Shown here: one piece after another, positions 38,194 through 49,512 of the stretch
How the letters are laid out: every line of letters begins with the position of its first letter
Position numbering within the stretch: the first letter of the stretch is position 1
NCBI RefSeq assembly: GCF_007859395.1
Contig: NZ_VOHD01000003.1
Span: 1,347,028-1,411,027, forward strand
Reading direction: 5' to 3'
Origin: Planomicrobium sp. CPCC 101110
GTDB taxonomy: Bacteria > Bacillota > Bacilli > Bacillales_A > Planococcaceae
Length of the DNA: 64,000 nt
Made by a program: the position numbers and the translations under genes
Notes under the pieces: generated by a model
The model's database searches: none
Seen by the model: only the letters and a program-made list of their open reading frames with translations
What the model was told of the DNA's origin: nothing

Positions 38194-39339
38194 ATGACTA
38201 AAAAAATTGTTTTGCTTGGCGCAACCGGTTCAATCGGTGTCCAAACTGCAGACATTATCCGGGAACATAAAGGCGAATTCACTTTGATCGGCTTTTCGGC
38301 CGGAAAAAACATGGAAATCACAAAACAATATCTTCAAGAGTTTGCGCCGGAAATCGTCTGTGTTCAGCTGGAAGAAGATGCAAAAATGCTGCAAGCGGAG
38401 TTTCCCGATGTTTCTGTTGTTTGCGGAAGCAAGGGGTTGATCGAAGCCGCTACATACGACGCAGACGTTTTGGTCAATGCAGTAATCGGCAGCGTGGGCT
38501 TAGAACCAACTCTTGAAGCGATCAAACTTGGCCGGATTATCGCTATCGCCAATAAAGAAACATTGGTCACCGCAGGGCATCTGGTCATGGACAGCGCCAA
38601 ACAGTATGGCGCCACTATTTTGCCGGTGGACAGTGAGCATTCAGCATTGTTCCAGGCATTGAATGGCGAAAAAAGAGAGCAGGCAAGCCGCCTTATCTTG
38701 ACCGCATCCGGCGGCAGTTTCCGGGACCGGACACGCGCTGAGCTGCAAAATGTTACAGTGCAGGATGCGCTGAACCATCCAAACTGGTCGATGGGTTCAA
38801 AAATCACCATTGATTCAGCTACAATGGTCAACAAAGGCCTGGAAGTGATTGAAGCGCATATTTTATTTGATTTTGATTATAAAGATATAGGGGTTCTCTT
38901 GCACAGAGAGAGCATCATCCATTCCATGGTGGAATTCCATGATACGAGTGTCATGGCGCAGCTAGGAACGCCGGATATGCGGGTTCCGATCCAGTATGCC
39001 CTTACCTATCCGGAACGGTTGCCGCGTTCACAGGCGAAGCGCTTGAACTTGGCGGAAATCGGAAAATTGCATTTCCAGGAAATGGACTATGAACGATTCC
39101 GTGCATTGAAGCTGGCATTTGAAGCAGGAAAAGCAGGGGGCACTATGACGACGGTATTGAATGCAGCAAATGAACAAGCGGTTGCTATGTTCTTGAGCGA
39201 ACAAATCAACTTTCTGCAGATAGAGGAATTGATTGAACGGGCAATGGACAAGCATGCAGTGATTTCTTCCCCTGATTTGGAGACGATATTGCACGTGGAT
39301 GCTGAAACAAGAAAAACTGTCGAAAACATGATAAAATAG
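38194..39339 (+). CDS. dxr: 1-deoxy-D-xylulose 5-phosphate reductoisomerase
   Basis: Second step of the MEP isoprenoid pathway, feeding UppS. The 381-residue protein has NADPH motif [10 protein letters not shown] (8-17), [12 protein letters not shown] (about 121-132), the metal-binding [11 protein letters not shown] (about 148-158) and [16 protein letters not shown] precedes the ATG. The organism therefore uses the MEP route. Confidence 0.97.
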   Translation: MTKKIVLLGATGSIGVQTADIIREHKGEFTLIGFSAGKNMEITKQYLQEFAPEIVCVQLEEDAKMLQAEFPDVSVVCGSKGLIEAATYDADVLVNAVIGSVGLEPTLEAIKLGRIIAIANKETLVTAGHLVMDSAKQYGATILPVDSEHSALFQALNGEKREQASRLILTASGGSFRDRTRAELQNVTVQDALNHPNWSMGSKITIDSATMVNKGLEVIEAHILFDFDYKDIGVLLHRESIIHSMVEFHDTSVMAQLGTPDMRVPIQYALTYPERLPRSQAKRLNLAEIGKLHFQEMDYERFRALKLAFEAGKAGGTMTTVLNAANEQAVAMFLSEQINFLQIEELIERAMDKHAVISSPDLETILHVDAETRKTVENMIK

Positions 39340-39382
39340 CTAAAGATTAAAACCGAAAACTGGTTTATAAGGATGGGTTTGA

Positions 39383-40642
39383 ATGGAAACAGTTATAGCG
39401 TTTATAATAATTTTCGGTGCTTTAGTATTTTTTCATGAATTAGGCCATTTCATTTTTGCAAAGCGTGCGGGCATTCTTGTCCGGGAATTTGCAATAGGAA
39501 TGGGGCCAAAAATTTTGGGCATCACCAAGGGCGAGACGATTTATACGCTTCGTTTATTGCCGATTGGCGGTTACGTGCGTATGGCCGGTGAAGATTTGGA
39601 TACCGTTCAGATTCAGCCAGGGCATCGGGTCGGCATTCTGCTCAACAAAGACGGCCTTGCCGAAAAAGTGATCATGAACCAAAAAACGATGTATCCGGAA
39701 ATTCTGCTTTTGGAAGTGGAAGAAGCGGATCTTGACAAAGAGCTTTACATCAAGGGATATGACGAAGAAGAAAAGTTTGTGCGCATCAGCGTTGCGCGTG
39801 ATGCGGTCATCGAAGAAAACGGCAAAGATACTATTCTGGCTCCATATGACCGCCAGTTTGGTTCGAAAAGTGTCGGCCACCGGTTCTTGACAATTCTTGC
39901 TGGACCGCTGTTCAACTTCATCCTGGCGTTTTTCATCTTCTCGGCTCTTGGTTTGATGCAAGGAATTCCAACAAACGAACCTGTTGTAACAGAAGTGACC
40001 GCAGACAGCCCGGCATCTGAAGCGGGTATGCAAAATGGCGATTTGGTCAAGGAAATTGATGGAAAAGCCATCAGCACTTGGGATGAACTGGTTAATACAG
40101 TACAAGTCAATGCTGGAAGTCCATTGGCGTTCGAAGTGGAACGCGAAGGAGAACCGCTCGAATTTACCATTACACCGGAAGTTTCGGAAGAGTCTCCTGA
40201 AAAAGTAGGGGTCATCGGTGTACTTTATAGAAGCCCTCTTGAAAAGGATTTCCTTGGCTCATTTGTTTATGGGGCGGAACAGACCGTTTTCTGGTTCAAG
40301 GAAATCTTCCGATTGCTGGGCATGCTGGTTACAGGCCAATTCACAATTGATGCACTGTCAGGCCCTGTCGGCATCTATAAAACAACGGAAGAAGTTGCGA
40401 AATACGGCGTCTTTACGCTGATGAGCTGGGCAGGGATGCTCAGCATCAACTTGGGCATCATGAATCTATTGCCGCTGCCAGCACTGGACGGCGGCCGCCT
40501 GATGTTCTTCATACTTGAAGCAGTCCGCGGGAAGCCAGTGGACCGCCAGAAAGAAGGAATGGTCCATTTTGTTGGAATCATGCTTCTGATGCTATTGATG
40601 ATCGTAGTCACTTGGAATGATATCCAGCGATTCTTCTTCTAA
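39383..40642 (+). CDS. rseP: Site-2 intramembrane zinc metalloprotease RseP/RasP
   Basis: Cleaves membrane-anchored regulators and signal-peptide remnants within the bilayer. The 419-residue protein has the first membrane segment with HExxH (His18, Glu19, His22), a large PDZ-containing loop (about 190-275, VVTEVTADSPASEAGMQNGDLVKEIDG), the third metal ligand motif NLLPLPALDGGRL and a final C-terminal hydrophobic helix. The start follows AAGGATGGGTTTGA. In B. subtilis the homologue clips anti-sigma-W and FtsL; the targets here are not shown. Confidence 0.97.
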   Translation: METVIAFIIIFGALVFFHELGHFIFAKRAGILVREFAIGMGPKILGITKGETIYTLRLLPIGGYVRMAGEDLDTVQIQPGHRVGILLNKDGLAEKVIMNQKTMYPEILLLEVEEADLDKELYIKGYDEEEKFVRISVARDAVIEENGKDTILAPYDRQFGSKSVGHRFLTILAGPLFNFILAFFIFSALGLMQGIPTNEPVVTEVTADSPASEAGMQNGDLVKEIDGKAISTWDELVNTVQVNAGSPLAFEVEREGEPLEFTITPEVSEESPEKVGVIGVLYRSPLEKDFLGSFVYGAEQTVFWFKEIFRLLGMLVTGQFTIDALSGPVGIYKTTEEVAKYGVFTLMSWAGMLSINLGIMNLLPLPALDGGRLMFFILEAVRGKPVDRQKEGMVHFVGIMLLMLLMIVVTWNDIQRFFF

Positions 40643-40679
40643 AAGAAAAGCGCGGGTGGCTATCACAGCCCGGCAAGCT

Positions 40680-40774
40680 AGGCGCCTCTCTTTGCCCGTG
40701 AATGTTGCGGGCTTGAAAAGATGGCGCCTTTGCAATTCCTGCCATATTCCGGCGGGAACTATGGCATTTCTGCA
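40680..40774 (+). other. Two large hairpins in the rseP-proS gap
   Basis: Hairpin 1: AGGCGCC (40680-40686) pairs with GGCGCCT (40723-40729), enclosing TCTTT/AAAGA and GCCCG/CGGGC (40694-40698, 40708-40712). Hairpin 2: TGCCATA-TTCC (40740-40750) pairs with GGAA-TATGGCA (40755-40766), flanked by TGCA on both sides. No T-tract follows either, and no promoter is obvious. It could be a proS leader RNA or an intergenic repeat. Confidence 0.55.
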
Positions 40775-40808
40775 ATAAAAAATAATAGTCAGTTGAGGTG
40801 TATTTGGA

Positions 40809-42512
40809 ATGAAACAATCAGCAACTTTTATCCCGACATTAAGAGAAACGCCGGCCGATGCGGAAGTTAAGTCGCATCAGCTGTTATTGCGGGCCGGATT
40901 TATCCGCCAAAACACGAGCGGCATTTATTCGTTTCTGCCGCTTGGAAAACGTGTCCTCCAAAAGGTGGAGACAGTTATCCGCGAAGAAATGGAAGCCGTA
41001 AACAGCGTGGAAGTTTTTCTTCCAGCTATGCAGCAAGCGGAGCTATGGCAAGAAACGGGCCGTTGGTATTCATACGGCGATGAATTGATGCGCTTGAAAG
41101 ACCGGAATGGACGCGAGTTCGCTCTTGGCGCAACGCACGAAGAAGTGATCACAAGCTTGTTGCGTGACGAAATCAAGTCTTATAAAAAGTTGCCGCTTAA
41201 TTTATTTCAAATCCAATCGAAATTCAGAGATGAAAAACGCCCGCGTTTCGGATTGCTTCGCGGCCGGGAATTTTTGATGAAAGACGCATATTCTTTCCAC
41301 GCAACTCCGGAAAGCCTGGATGAAACATACAACGACATGATGCAGGCTTATACCAACATTTTCACTCGTCTTGGCTTGAATTTCCGGGCGGTTATCGCGG
41401 ATTCTGGCGCAATTGGCGGAAAAGACAATCATGAATTCATGGTGTTGTCGGAAATCGGGGAAGATACCATCGCTTATTCGGATGCATCCCCTTATGCAGC
41501 CAATATCGAAATGGCGGCAGTCAATACAGAGTATCCGGCACCATCAGAAACGCCGAAAGAAATGGAAAAAGTTGAAACCCCTGGCCACAAGACCATTGCC
41601 CAAGTTGCTGAATTCTTAGGAACTGCTGCTGACCAGTGCATCAAGACTCTTGTTTTCAAGGCAGATGAAGAACTAGTGGTTGTCTTGTCGCGCGGCGACC
41701 ATGACATCAACGAAGTGAAAGTCAAGCATGCTACAGGCGCCAAGATGGTGGAACTTGCGACTCCGGAAGAAGTGAAAGAACTGCTGGCTTGTGATATCGG
41801 TTCAATCGGGCCGGTGAACTTGCCGCCTTCAATCCGGGTCTTTGCAGACCATGCCATCAACACCATTGCAAACGGTGTGGCTGGAGCAAATGAAGAAGGA
41901 TTCCATTTTGTCAATGTAACTCCTGGCCAAGATTTTTCAGTTGAAGCATACGCAGACCTCCGTTTTGTGCAAGAAGGAGATCCATCTCCTGACGGTGAAG
42001 GGACAATCCGCTTTGCCAAAGGAATCGAAGTAGGGCATATCTTCAAACTCGGAACAAGATACAGCGAGGACATGAAAGCGACTTTCTTGAATGACCAAGG
42101 CAGAGCGATGCCTTACATTATGGGTTGCTATGGCATCGGCGTTTCCCGCGTTATGGCCGCTGTTGCTGAGCAATTCCAGGATGATAATGGATTCACATGG
42201 CCGGACGCGATTGCGCCTTATGAAGTCCATATCGTTCCTGTCAATATGAAAGATGAAACGCAGCGTGAACTTGGACAGGATTTATATAAACTGCTTCAAT
42301 CCAACCGCTATGAAGTGCTTCTTGACGACCGTACAGAGCGTGCCGGGGTTAAATTTGCCGATGCTGATTTGATCGGCTTGCCGCTACGCATCACTGTCGG
42401 AAAAAAAGCTGCCGAAGGAATTTTGGAAGTGAAAAACCGCAAGACTGGCGAGACTTTTGAGTGGAAGCAAGATGAATTGCTTGAACAAGTGCAGCAATTC
42501 TTTAAAAAATAA
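40809..42512 (+). CDS. proS: Prolyl-tRNA synthetase
   Basis: Class II aminoacyl-tRNA synthetase of the long bacterial type: the 567-residue protein contains the inserted editing domain (about 225-390) between motifs 2 and 3. Visible parts are [13 protein letters not shown] (motif 1 region), [26 protein letters not shown] (motif 2), [17 protein letters not shown] (motif 3) and a C-terminal anticodon-binding domain starting near 470. TTGAGGTG precedes the ATG. No T-box is present upstream. Confidence 0.98.
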   Translation: MKQSATFIPTLRETPADAEVKSHQLLLRAGFIRQNTSGIYSFLPLGKRVLQKVETVIREEMEAVNSVEVFLPAMQQAELWQETGRWYSYGDELMRLKDRNGREFALGATHEEVITSLLRDEIKSYKKLPLNLFQIQSKFRDEKRPRFGLLRGREFLMKDAYSFHATPESLDETYNDMMQAYTNIFTRLGLNFRAVIADSGAIGGKDNHEFMVLSEIGEDTIAYSDASPYAANIEMAAVNTEYPAPSETPKEMEKVETPGHKTIAQVAEFLGTAADQCIKTLVFKADEELVVVLSRGDHDINEVKVKHATGAKMVELATPEEVKELLACDIGSIGPVNLPPSIRVFADHAINTIANGVAGANEEGFHFVNVTPGQDFSVEAYADLRFVQEGDPSPDGEGTIRFAKGIEVGHIFKLGTRYSEDMKATFLNDQGRAMPYIMGCYGIGVSRVMAAVAEQFQDDNGFTWPDAIAPYEVHIVPVNMKDETQRELGQDLYKLLQSNRYEVLLDDRTERAGVKFADADLIGLPLRITVGKKAAEGILEVKNRKTGETFEWKQDELLEQVQQFFKK

Positions 42513-42531
42513 TCGCAAAATCTGATATGAT

Positions 42532-42570
42532 AGAAAGGAAAGTACTCGTGTACTTTCCTTTCTTTTTCTT
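42532..42570 (+). terminator. Terminator of proS
   Basis: A 14-bp perfect stem AGAAAGGAAAGTAC / GTACTTTCCTTTCT (42532-42545, 42550-42563) with a 4-base loop, then TTTTCTT. Confidence 0.95.
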
Positions 42571-42695
42571 CTGCTTTGAGATTGACTATGTTGATATTTC
42601 TTTAAGGAATACTGAGCAAAAAGCTTCAACAAGGTTGTTTTGCAAAGAATCTCCACCATTCCTTTATTTTAAATACTGTTACGAAGGGGATAATT

Positions 42696-45600
42696 ATGAC
42701 CAACCAGCAAGATTCTAAGATGCGATTCAAACTCCTTCTTCAGCATCTCGACTTAACGGACGATGTACATATGCCCTTTTTTGAAGAGGCTGAATTGACA
42801 CGGATGACCGTCCATAAAAAAGAGCGGACATGGCGATTTATCGTAAAGTTGAATCAGGTGCTGCCGCTGCAATTGTATCTTTTGCTTAAAGAGAGGCTTC
42901 ATGCCACTTTTTCACCTATAGCTTCGATTCAACTGAACATTGAATGTGAAGAGGCCAACACCGACAGCCAGCTGATCCAGGATTACTGGAAGCATGTGGT
43001 TGATGAATTGTCAGACATGGCGCCGCCGCTTCGCGAACGTTTGCTTACACAAGCCCCCTCCTGGAGCGGCAGCAAGTTATTGCTGAAATGCGGACATGAG
43101 CATGAAATGATGGCGCTGAAATCAAAATACAGCGAAAAGTTGGCGGCTGTATACCAGCAATTCGGCTTTCCGCCCCTTGCGATTGACTTCCAGCTTTCCG
43201 CAGAAAACCAAGAAGAAGCGCATAACGCTTTTATGGAAGAACGCCGCTTGCAGGAAGAAGAAATGGCGAAGAAAGCACTTGCGGATATGAAAAAGAGAGA
43301 AACAGACCGCAAGGAAAATGGCGCACCTGTAGGCCCGTTCCAGATGGGGATTGCCATCAAACCGGATGAAAAAATATTCGAGATCCAGTCGATTGTGGAC
43401 GAAGAACGCCGTGTGACGATCGAGGGTTATGTGTTTGACGTAGAAGTAAAAGAACTTCGGAGCGGGCGTTCACTGCTGACTGTGAAAATGACGGATTACA
43501 CCGATTCCATCCTGGTGAAGATGTTCTCCCGCGACAAAGAGGATGCAGAATTGATGGCCAATGTAAAAAAAGGCATGTGGCTGAAGGCTCGAGGCTCCAT
43601 TCAAATGGATACGTTCGTCCGTGATTTGGTCATGATGGCGCAAGATATGGCTGAGATCAAACCGGAACTCCGCCGGGATACGGCAGAAGAAAAACGGGTA
43701 GAGCTGCATCTTCACACACCTATGAGCGCAATGGACGCTGTTTCATCAGTGGATTCGCTCGTAGCCCAGGCGGCTAAATGGGGCCATCCGGCAATTGCGA
43801 TAACAGATCACTCAGGTGTGCAGTCGTTCCCGGATGCCTATTCCGCCAGCAAAAAGCACGGCATCAAGGCGATTTTCGGTTTGGAAGCCAACCTTGTGGA
43901 TGATGGAGTGCCTATTGCATATGAAGAACGGCATGTACTGCTCGAAGAAGAAACATTTGTTGTATTCGACTTGGAAACAACCGGATTGTCCGCAGTTTAC
44001 GACACAATCATTGAACTTGCGGCCGTGAAGATCAAAGGCGGCCAAATCATCGATAAGTTTGAAAGTTTTGCGAACCCGCATCATCCGTTGTCTGCAACGA
44101 CAATCGACCTTACCGGCATTACGGATGATATGGTGAAAAATGCACCGGAAGTGGAAGAAGTTATCCGCAACTACCATGAATGGGCAGGCGACCATATCAT
44201 GGTTGCCCACAACGCTTCGTTTGATATGGGGTTCTTGTATGTTGCTTATAAGAAATACGGGATTGATAAAAAGCACGCAACGATCGATACACTCGAGCTT
44301 GCCCGTATGCTTCACCCAGAACTGAAAAATCACCGGTTGAATACACTTGCAAAAAAATTCGGCATTGAATTGACTCAGCATCACCGGGCAATTTACGATA
44401 CGGAAGCAACTTCTTATTTGCTGACCCATCTGCTAAAAGAAGCGTACCAAAAAGGCATCCTGTATCATGACCAAATAAACGACCATGTAGGAAGCGGAGA
44501 TTCCTATAAACGGGCGCGCCCTACGCATTGTACGCTGCTGGCTCAAAATGATGAAGGCCTGAAAAATTTGTTCAAGCTTGTATCGGCTTCCCATATCGAT
44601 TATTTCTACCGGGTACCGCGCATCCCCCGGTCGCTTTTGCAGCGCCACCGCAAAGGGCTGCTGGTCGGGTCTGGCTGCGACAAAGGGGAAGTTTTTGAAG
44701 CGGTCATGCAAAAGTCGATGGAAGAAGTCGAAAAGACGGCCCAGTTCTATGATTATCTTGAAGTGCATCCAAAAGAAGTGTATTCGCATCTCATCGAACG
44801 GGAGCTGATACGCGATGAATGGAATTTGGAAGACGTCATCCGGAAACTTGTCAAAGTAAGCCGTAAATTGGAGCTGCCGCTTGTCGCAACCGGAAACGTC
44901 CATTACTTGGATGAAAACGACGGCATTTTCCGCCAAGTGCTTATCGGCTCCCAAGGCGGGGCCAATCCATTGAACCGCCACAAATTGCCGAAAGTCCATT
45001 TCAGAACGACCGATGAAATGCTCGAAGCATTCGACTTTTTAGGAGCGGAAACAGCGCACGAAATCGTTGTGAAAAATTCAAACAAAATTGCGGATATGAT
45101 TGAGACCGTCAAGCCGATCAAAGACGATCTGTATACGCCGAAGATTGAAGGCGCGGATGAAGAAGTGCGTGAATTGAGTTACCAAATGGCCCATAGAATC
45201 TACGGTTCGCAGCTTCCGGAAATTGTTGAAGCGCGTATCGAAAAAGAGCTGAAATCGATTATCGGGCACGGATTTGCGGTGATTTACTTGATTTCACATA
45301 AACTTGTAAAAAAATCATTGGATGACGGCTATTTGGTTGGTTCGCGGGGATCAGTCGGCTCGTCGCTTGTTGCGACACTGACTGAAATCACAGAAGTAAA
45401 TCCGCTGCCGCCGCATTATATATGCCCGCAGTGCAAGAAGTCCGAGTTCTTTGATGATGGTTCTGTCGGATCCGGATTTGATTTGAAAGACAAAGATTGC
45501 CCGGATTGCGGCATCCCATATAAAAAAGAAGGGCAGGACATTCCGTTTGAAACGTTCCTTGGCTTTAAAGGGGACAAAGTTCCCGATATCGACTTGAACT

Positions 45601-47003
45601 TCAGCGGTGAATACCAGGCGCATGCCCATAACTACACAAAGGAACTTTTCGGAGAAGATAATGTTTTCCGGGCGGGCACAATCGGCACAGTAGCGGAAAA
45701 AACCGCATATGGCTATGTGCGCGGCTATGCGAATGACCATAATTTGACCATCCGCGGAGCGGAAGTCGACCGGCTGGTGCAAGGTTGTTCCGGCGTTAAA
45801 CGGAGCACCGGGCAGCATCCGGGCGGAATTATCGTTGTTCCGGATTATATGGACATCTATGATTTTTCGCCGATCCAGTTTCCTGCAGACGCGCAGGATT
45901 CCGAATGGAAAACGACGCATTTTGATTTCCATTCGATCCATGACAACCTCTTGAAGCTCGATATTCTCGGACACGATGATCCGACGGTCATCCGGATGCT
46001 GCAGGATTTGTCAGGAATCGACCCGAAAACCATCCCGACGGACGATCCGGAAGTCATGAAGATTTTCTCCGGCACCGAATCACTCGGCGTGACGGAAAAG
46101 CAGATCGGCTGTAAAACCGGTACGCTCGGCATCCCGGAATTTGGTACCCGCTTTGTCCGCCAAATGCTTGAAGAAACAAAACCGACAACATTTTCCGAAC
46201 TTGTCCAGATTTCAGGCTTGTCCCACGGGACGGACGTTTGGCTCAGCAATGCGCAGGAACTGATCCAAAATGGCACATGCCAGCTGTCCGACGTAATCGG
46301 CTGCCGTGATGACATCATGGTTTACTTGATCTATCAGGGGCTGGAGTCTTCCCTGGCCTTCAAAATCATGGAGTCGGTGCGGAAAGGTAAAGGGCTGACA
46401 CCTGAAATGGAAGAAGCGATGAAAAAAGAAGGCGTTCCGAATTGGTATATCGAGTCATGCAAAAAGATCAAGTACATGTTCCCGAAAGCCCACGCTGCCG
46501 CTTACGTTTTGATGGCAGTGCGCATCGCTTACTTTAAAGTGCATTTTCCGATTCTGTACTATGCTGCTTATTTCACAGTCCGGGCGGAAGATTTTGACGT
46601 CAACGCCATGGCGAAAGGTTCGCATTCAATCAAAGCGAAAGTCGACGAAATCAACGCCAAAGGCCTGGAAGCGTCGACGAAAGAGAAAAACTTGCTGACG
46701 GTCATGGAGCTGGCGCTTGAAATGGTTGAACGCGGCTATACATTCCAAAAAGTCGATTTGTATAAATCGTCGGCCGATCAATTCATCATCGAAGGCAAAA
46801 CCTTGATTCCGCCGTTCAATGCCATCCCTGGCCTTGGAACAAACGCAGCGAAGTCGATCGTTGCTGCACGCGAACACGGGACGTTCCTGTCGAAGGAAGA
46901 TCTACAGCAGCGCGGCCGTGTTTCGAAAACGATTATTGAATACATGGATGATCATGGTTGCCTGGAAGGCATGCCGGATGCAAATCAGCTGTCCCTGTTC
47001 TAG
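42696..47003 (+). CDS. polC: DNA polymerase III alpha subunit, PolC type
   Basis: The main replicative polymerase of low-GC Gram-positives, with built-in proofreading. The 1435-residue protein has an N-terminal domain, an OB fold (about 225-325), a PHP domain split by the exonuclease ([11 protein letters not shown], 338-348) and a DEDDh 3'-5' exonuclease starting VVFDLETTG (Asp425, Glu427). A four-cysteine zinc site follows (CPQC...CPDC, about 910-950). The palm has catalytic aspartates in [13 protein letters not shown], and a helix-hairpin-helix lies near the C-terminus ([17 protein letters not shown]), ending in the clamp-binding QLSLF. The ATG follows GAAGGGG. The 125-base upstream gap shows no secure promoter. 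Confidence 0.98.
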   Translation: MTNQQDSKMRFKLLLQHLDLTDDVHMPFFEEAELTRMTVHKKERTWRFIVKLNQVLPLQLYLLLKERLHATFSPIASIQLNIECEEANTDSQLIQDYWKHVVDELSDMAPPLRERLLTQAPSWSGSKLLLKCGHEHEMMALKSKYSEKLAAVYQQFGFPPLAIDFQLSAENQEEAHNAFMEERRLQEEEMAKKALADMKKRETDRKENGAPVGPFQMGIAIKPDEKIFEIQSIVDEERRVTIEGYVFDVEVKELRSGRSLLTVKMTDYTDSILVKMFSRDKEDAELMANVKKGMWLKARGSIQMDTFVRDLVMMAQDMAEIKPELRRDTAEEKRVELHLHTPMSAMDAVSSVDSLVAQAAKWGHPAIAITDHSGVQSFPDAYSASKKHGIKAIFGLEANLVDDGVPIAYEERHVLLEEETFVVFDLETTGLSAVYDTIIELAAVKIKGGQIIDKFESFANPHHPLSATTIDLTGITDDMVKNAPEVEEVIRNYHEWAGDHIMVAHNASFDMGFLYVAYKKYGIDKKHATIDTLELARMLHPELKNHRLNTLAKKFGIELTQHHRAIYDTEATSYLLTHLLKEAYQKGILYHDQINDHVGSGDSYKRARPTHCTLLAQNDEGLKNLFKLVSASHIDYFYRVPRIPRSLLQRHRKGLLVGSGCDKGEVFEAVMQKSMEEVEKTAQFYDYLEVHPKEVYSHLIERELIRDEWNLEDVIRKLVKVSRKLELPLVATGNVHYLDENDGIFRQVLIGSQGGANPLNRHKLPKVHFRTTDEMLEAFDFLGAETAHEIVVKNSNKIADMIETVKPIKDDLYTPKIEGADEEVRELSYQMAHRIYGSQLPEIVEARIEKELKSIIGHGFAVIYLISHKLVKKSLDDGYLVGSRGSVGSSLVATLTEITEVNPLPPHYICPQCKKSEFFDDGSVGSGFDLKDKDCPDCGIPYKKEGQDIPFETFLGFKGDKVPDIDLNFSGEYQAHAHNYTKELFGEDNVFRAGTIGTVAEKTAYGYVRGYANDHNLTIRGAEVDRLVQGCSGVKRSTGQHPGGIIVVPDYMDIYDFSPIQFPADAQDSEWKTTHFDFHSIHDNLLKLDILGHDDPTVIRMLQDLSGIDPKTIPTDDPEVMKIFSGTESLGVTEKQIGCKTGTLGIPEFGTRFVRQMLEETKPTTFSELVQISGLSHGTDVWLSNAQELIQNGTCQLSDVIGCRDDIMVYLIYQGLESSLAFKIMESVRKGKGLTPEMEEAMKKEGVPNWYIESCKKIKYMFPKAHAAAYVLMAVRIAYFKVHFPILYYAAYFTVRAEDFDVNAMAKGSHSIKAKVDEINAKGLEASTKEKNLLTVMELALEMVERGYTFQKVDLYKSSADQFIIEGKTLIPPFNAIPGLGTNAAKSIVAAREHGTFLSKEDLQQRGRVSKTIIEYMDDHGCLEGMPDANQLSLF

Positions 47004-47007
47004 CCGT

Positions 47008-47036
47008 TTGCATTATGCCGGGCTTTATGGTATTAT
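47008..47036 (+). promoter_or_regulatory. Sigma-A promoter of the rimP-nusA-infB operon
   Basis: TTGCAT (47008-47013), 17-base spacer, TATTAT (47031-47036), right after the polC stop. It would give an about 210-base leader. Confidence 0.65.
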
Positions 47037-47065
47037 TGTAATAACATTTATTGATAGCTCTGTCG

Positions 47066-47100
47066 CAGAAGAGTGGGATTTCCCGCTCTTTTCTGTTGTT
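47066..47100 (+). terminator. Hairpin early in the rimP-nusA leader (terminator or attenuator)
   Basis: CAGAAGAGTGGGA pairs with TCCCGCTCTTTTCTG around a small loop, followed by a weak TTGTT. Because it lies downstream of the operon promoter, it may act as an attenuator as well as the polC terminator. Confidence 0.55.
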
Positions 47101-47253
47101 ATGGCATAAAGTGAAACTCTTTTCAGTGGAAATTATCCTATTTCCCACTGAGCGGCAGTTGAACAAATTGGGCTTTTACGGTCAGGCCGCCAGCTTATGA
47201 AAGTTGGAGGGCTACTGTTCGTCGAAGCGGGATAAAATTGGCAGGAGGCATGT

Positions 47254-47754
47254 ATGAGCAAAATTACAGAAACCGTCGAACAAATCGCTCAGCCGATCAT
47301 CGACGAACTAAATTTGGAATTGGTTGACGTAGAATTTTTGAAAGAAGGGCGCAATTGGTTTTTGCGTGTATATGTAGATAACCCGGAAGCTCCCATCGAC
47401 ATTGACCAATGCGCATTGGTCAGTGAGAAGCTGAGTGAAGTGCTGGACAAGCAAGACCCGATTGAGCAGAACTACTTTTTGGAAGTTTCTTCACCTGGTG
47501 CAGAACGGCCATTGAAGAAAGAAAAAGACTTCGCAAAAGCTCTTGGGCGTTACATTTACATCAAAACCTATGAGCCGATTGAAGGTTTGAAAGAGTTTGA
47601 AGGCTATTTGATTTCTTACACCGATAAAGAAGTTGAAGTCGAGATCAAGATTAAAACAAGAAGAAAAACGATCGTGGTTGAAAGACAGAAAATAGCAGTC
47701 ATCCGGCTTGCCATTGATTTTTCTGCAAAACCTGATTTAAGAACTTGGGAGTGA
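47254..47754 (+). CDS. rimP: Ribosome maturation factor RimP (YlxS)
   Basis: Assists 30S subunit assembly. The 166-residue protein has the RimP N-terminal alpha/beta domain (LELVDVEFLKEGRNWFLRVYVD, 21-42; IDQCALVSEKLSEVLD; YFLEVSSPGAERPLKKEKDF, about 76-95) and the C-terminal SH3-like domain (about 97-160). GGCAGGAGGCATGT precedes the ATG. First gene of the nusA-infB operon, 7 bases before nusA. Confidence 0.97.
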   Translation: MSKITETVEQIAQPIIDELNLELVDVEFLKEGRNWFLRVYVDNPEAPIDIDQCALVSEKLSEVLDKQDPIEQNYFLEVSSPGAERPLKKEKDFAKALGRYIYIKTYEPIEGLKEFEGYLISYTDKEVEVEIKIKTRRKTIVVERQKIAVIRLAIDFSAKPDLRTWE

Positions 47755-47761
47755 ATAAAAG

Positions 47762-48892
47762 ATGAGCAGTGAGTTATTAGATGCTTTAGATGCATTAGAG
47801 AAACAAAAAGGGATTTCACGCGATGTTTTGATTGAAGCGATTGAAGCGGCTTTGGTAACTGCGTACAAACGCAATTTCAATCAAGCGCAAAATGTGCGGG
47901 TCGATTTGAATTTGAACACGGGCACAATGCTTGTATACTCCCGTAAAGATGTAGTAGAAGAAGTGGAAGATGAACGCCTGCAAATTTCCCTGGAAGATGC
48001 ACAAGCGATCAACCCTGCTTATGAAGTCGGCGATGTAGTGGAAGAAGAAGTGACGCCTCGCAACTTCGGCCGCATTGCTGCGCAAACAGCCAAGCAAGTG
48101 GTCACTCAACGGGTGAGAGAAGCTGAACGCGGTTTAATCTTTGAAGAATTCGTCGACCGCGCTGATGATATCGTCAACGGGATTGTCGAGCGTTTGGATG
48201 CGCGCAACTTGTATGTTGGCTTAGGCAAAGTGGAGGCGGTTCTGCCCCAAACTGAGCAGATGCCGAACGAATCTTACCAGCCGCACGACCGCATTAAAGT
48301 TTATATCACGAAAGTGGAGCGCACAACACGCGGGCCGCAGGTATTCGTGTCTCGCACCCATCCCGGCCTATTGCGCCGCCTTTTTGAAACAGAAGTGCCA
48401 GAAATCTATGATGGCATCGTCGAAATCAAATCGATAGCACGCGAAGCTGGAGACCGTTCTAAAATTTCGGTTGTTGCACACCGTGACGATATAGACCCGG
48501 TAGGATCTTGTGTAGGAGCTAAAGGCGCCCGTGTCCAAACGATTGTCAATGAACTCCATGGCGAAAAGATCGATATTGTTGAATGGTCTGAAGAGCCGGT
48601 TGTTTTTGTTGCTAACGCACTTAGCCCGTCCAAAGTTTTGGATGTGCAGGTCAATGAAGAAGAAAAATCGACGACAGTGGTCGTTCCGGACTACCAATTA
48701 TCGCTTGCAATCGGTAAACGCGGCCAAAACGCGCGTCTGGCTGCGAAGCTGACTGGCTGGAAAATTGATATCAAGAGCGAGACAGATGCCCGCGAAATGG
48801 GCATTTATCCGAATCCGAACGCTAGCATTGAACTAGTGGAATCAGATGAAGAAGAACTTGACGACTTTGATTTTTACGGGGAAAAAGAATAA
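47762..48892 (+). CDS. nusA: Transcription termination/antitermination factor NusA
   Basis: RNA-polymerase-bound pausing and termination factor. The 376-residue protein has the N-terminal RNAP-binding domain (1-130), an S1 domain (about 135-200, [31 protein letters not shown]) and two KH domains (about 230-345, [21 protein letters not shown] and [28 protein letters not shown]), then an acidic tail. It lacks the extra C-terminal repeats of E. coli NusA, as usual in Firmicutes. Confidence 0.98.
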   Translation: MSSELLDALDALEKQKGISRDVLIEAIEAALVTAYKRNFNQAQNVRVDLNLNTGTMLVYSRKDVVEEVEDERLQISLEDAQAINPAYEVGDVVEEEVTPRNFGRIAAQTAKQVVTQRVREAERGLIFEEFVDRADDIVNGIVERLDARNLYVGLGKVEAVLPQTEQMPNESYQPHDRIKVYITKVERTTRGPQVFVSRTHPGLLRRLFETEVPEIYDGIVEIKSIAREAGDRSKISVVAHRDDIDPVGSCVGAKGARVQTIVNELHGEKIDIVEWSEEPVVFVANALSPSKVLDVQVNEEEKSTTVVVPDYQLSLAIGKRGQNARLAAKLTGWKIDIKSETDAREMGIYPNPNASIELVESDEEELDDFDFYGEKE

Positions 48893-48912
48893 CAGAGAAA
48901 AGGTGATGTCCG

Positions 48913-49191
48913 GTGGCTCTGCAAAAGAAAATTCCGCTTCGGAAATGCGTAGCAACAGGCGAGATGCATCCTAAAAAAGAAATGATCCGCGTAGTCCGTT
49001 CCAAAGAAGGCGAAGTGTTTGTCGACTTGACCGGAAAGAAATCAGGCCGCGGAGCGTATGTCTCCAAGACAGAAGAAGCCATCGCGGTTGCACGCAAAAA
49101 GAAAGTGCTTGAAAATCAACTGGAAGTGAAAATTCCGGAAGAAATATATGATGAATTGATTCGCGTCGTTCTTAGAGAGCAGCTGAAATAA
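48913..49191 (+). CDS. rnpM: RNase P modulator RnpM (YlxR)
   Basis: A 92-residue basic protein of the YlxR (DUF448) family, with the signature PLRKCVATGEMHPKKEMIRVVR (9-30) and GKKSGRGAYVSK. The B. subtilis homologue has been reported to bind the RNase P RNA and modulate its activity; earlier it was regarded as a nucleic-acid-binding protein of unknown role. Start GTG at 48913 follows AAAGGTGATG. Its stop overlaps ylxQ by one base. Confidence 0.95.
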   Translation: MALQKKIPLRKCVATGEMHPKKEMIRVVRSKEGEVFVDLTGKKSGRGAYVSKTEEAIAVARKKKVLENQLEVKIPEEIYDELIRVVLREQLK

Positions 49192-49508
49192 TGATCAAAC
49201 AAAAGATTCTTCAATTTTTGGGTTTAGCTACGCGCGCCAGAATGACCGTGACCGGGGAAGAACTGGTAGTCAATGAAGTGCGCAGAGGAAACGCAAAAAT
49301 GGTCATATTGGCAGAAGATGCTTCAGCCAATACGAACAAGAAATTGCATGATAAATGCAAAACATACGGTGTCGCAGTGCACGTTTTTGGCACAAGGTTT
49401 GAACTTGGCCAAGCAATCGGCAAAGATGAACGAGTCGTTATCGCAATAACAGATGCAGGATTTGCTAAAAAATTGACTAGCTTATTCGACGAAAATAACC
49501 GGGGGTGA
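49191..49508 (+). CDS. rplGA: L7Ae-family K-turn RNA-binding protein YlxQ
   Basis: A 105-residue protein of the L7Ae/L30e family that binds kink-turn RNA. The family region is visible in [43 protein letters not shown] (about 7-49). The ATG overlaps the rnpM stop (TAATG). Part of the rimP-infB operon; the physiological RNA target is not established. Confidence 0.94.
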   Translation: MIKQKILQFLGLATRARMTVTGEELVVNEVRRGNAKMVILAEDASANTNKKLHDKCKTYGVAVHVFGTRFELGQAIGKDERVVIAITDAGFAKKLTSLFDENNRG

Positions 49509-49512
49509 GCAG

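Noticed and set aside
40654-40659. GGGTGG shortly after rseP as a T-box core for proS
   Set aside because: No specifier stem, no antiterminator/terminator pair and the motif lies before, not after, the hairpins; the full T-box consensus is missing.
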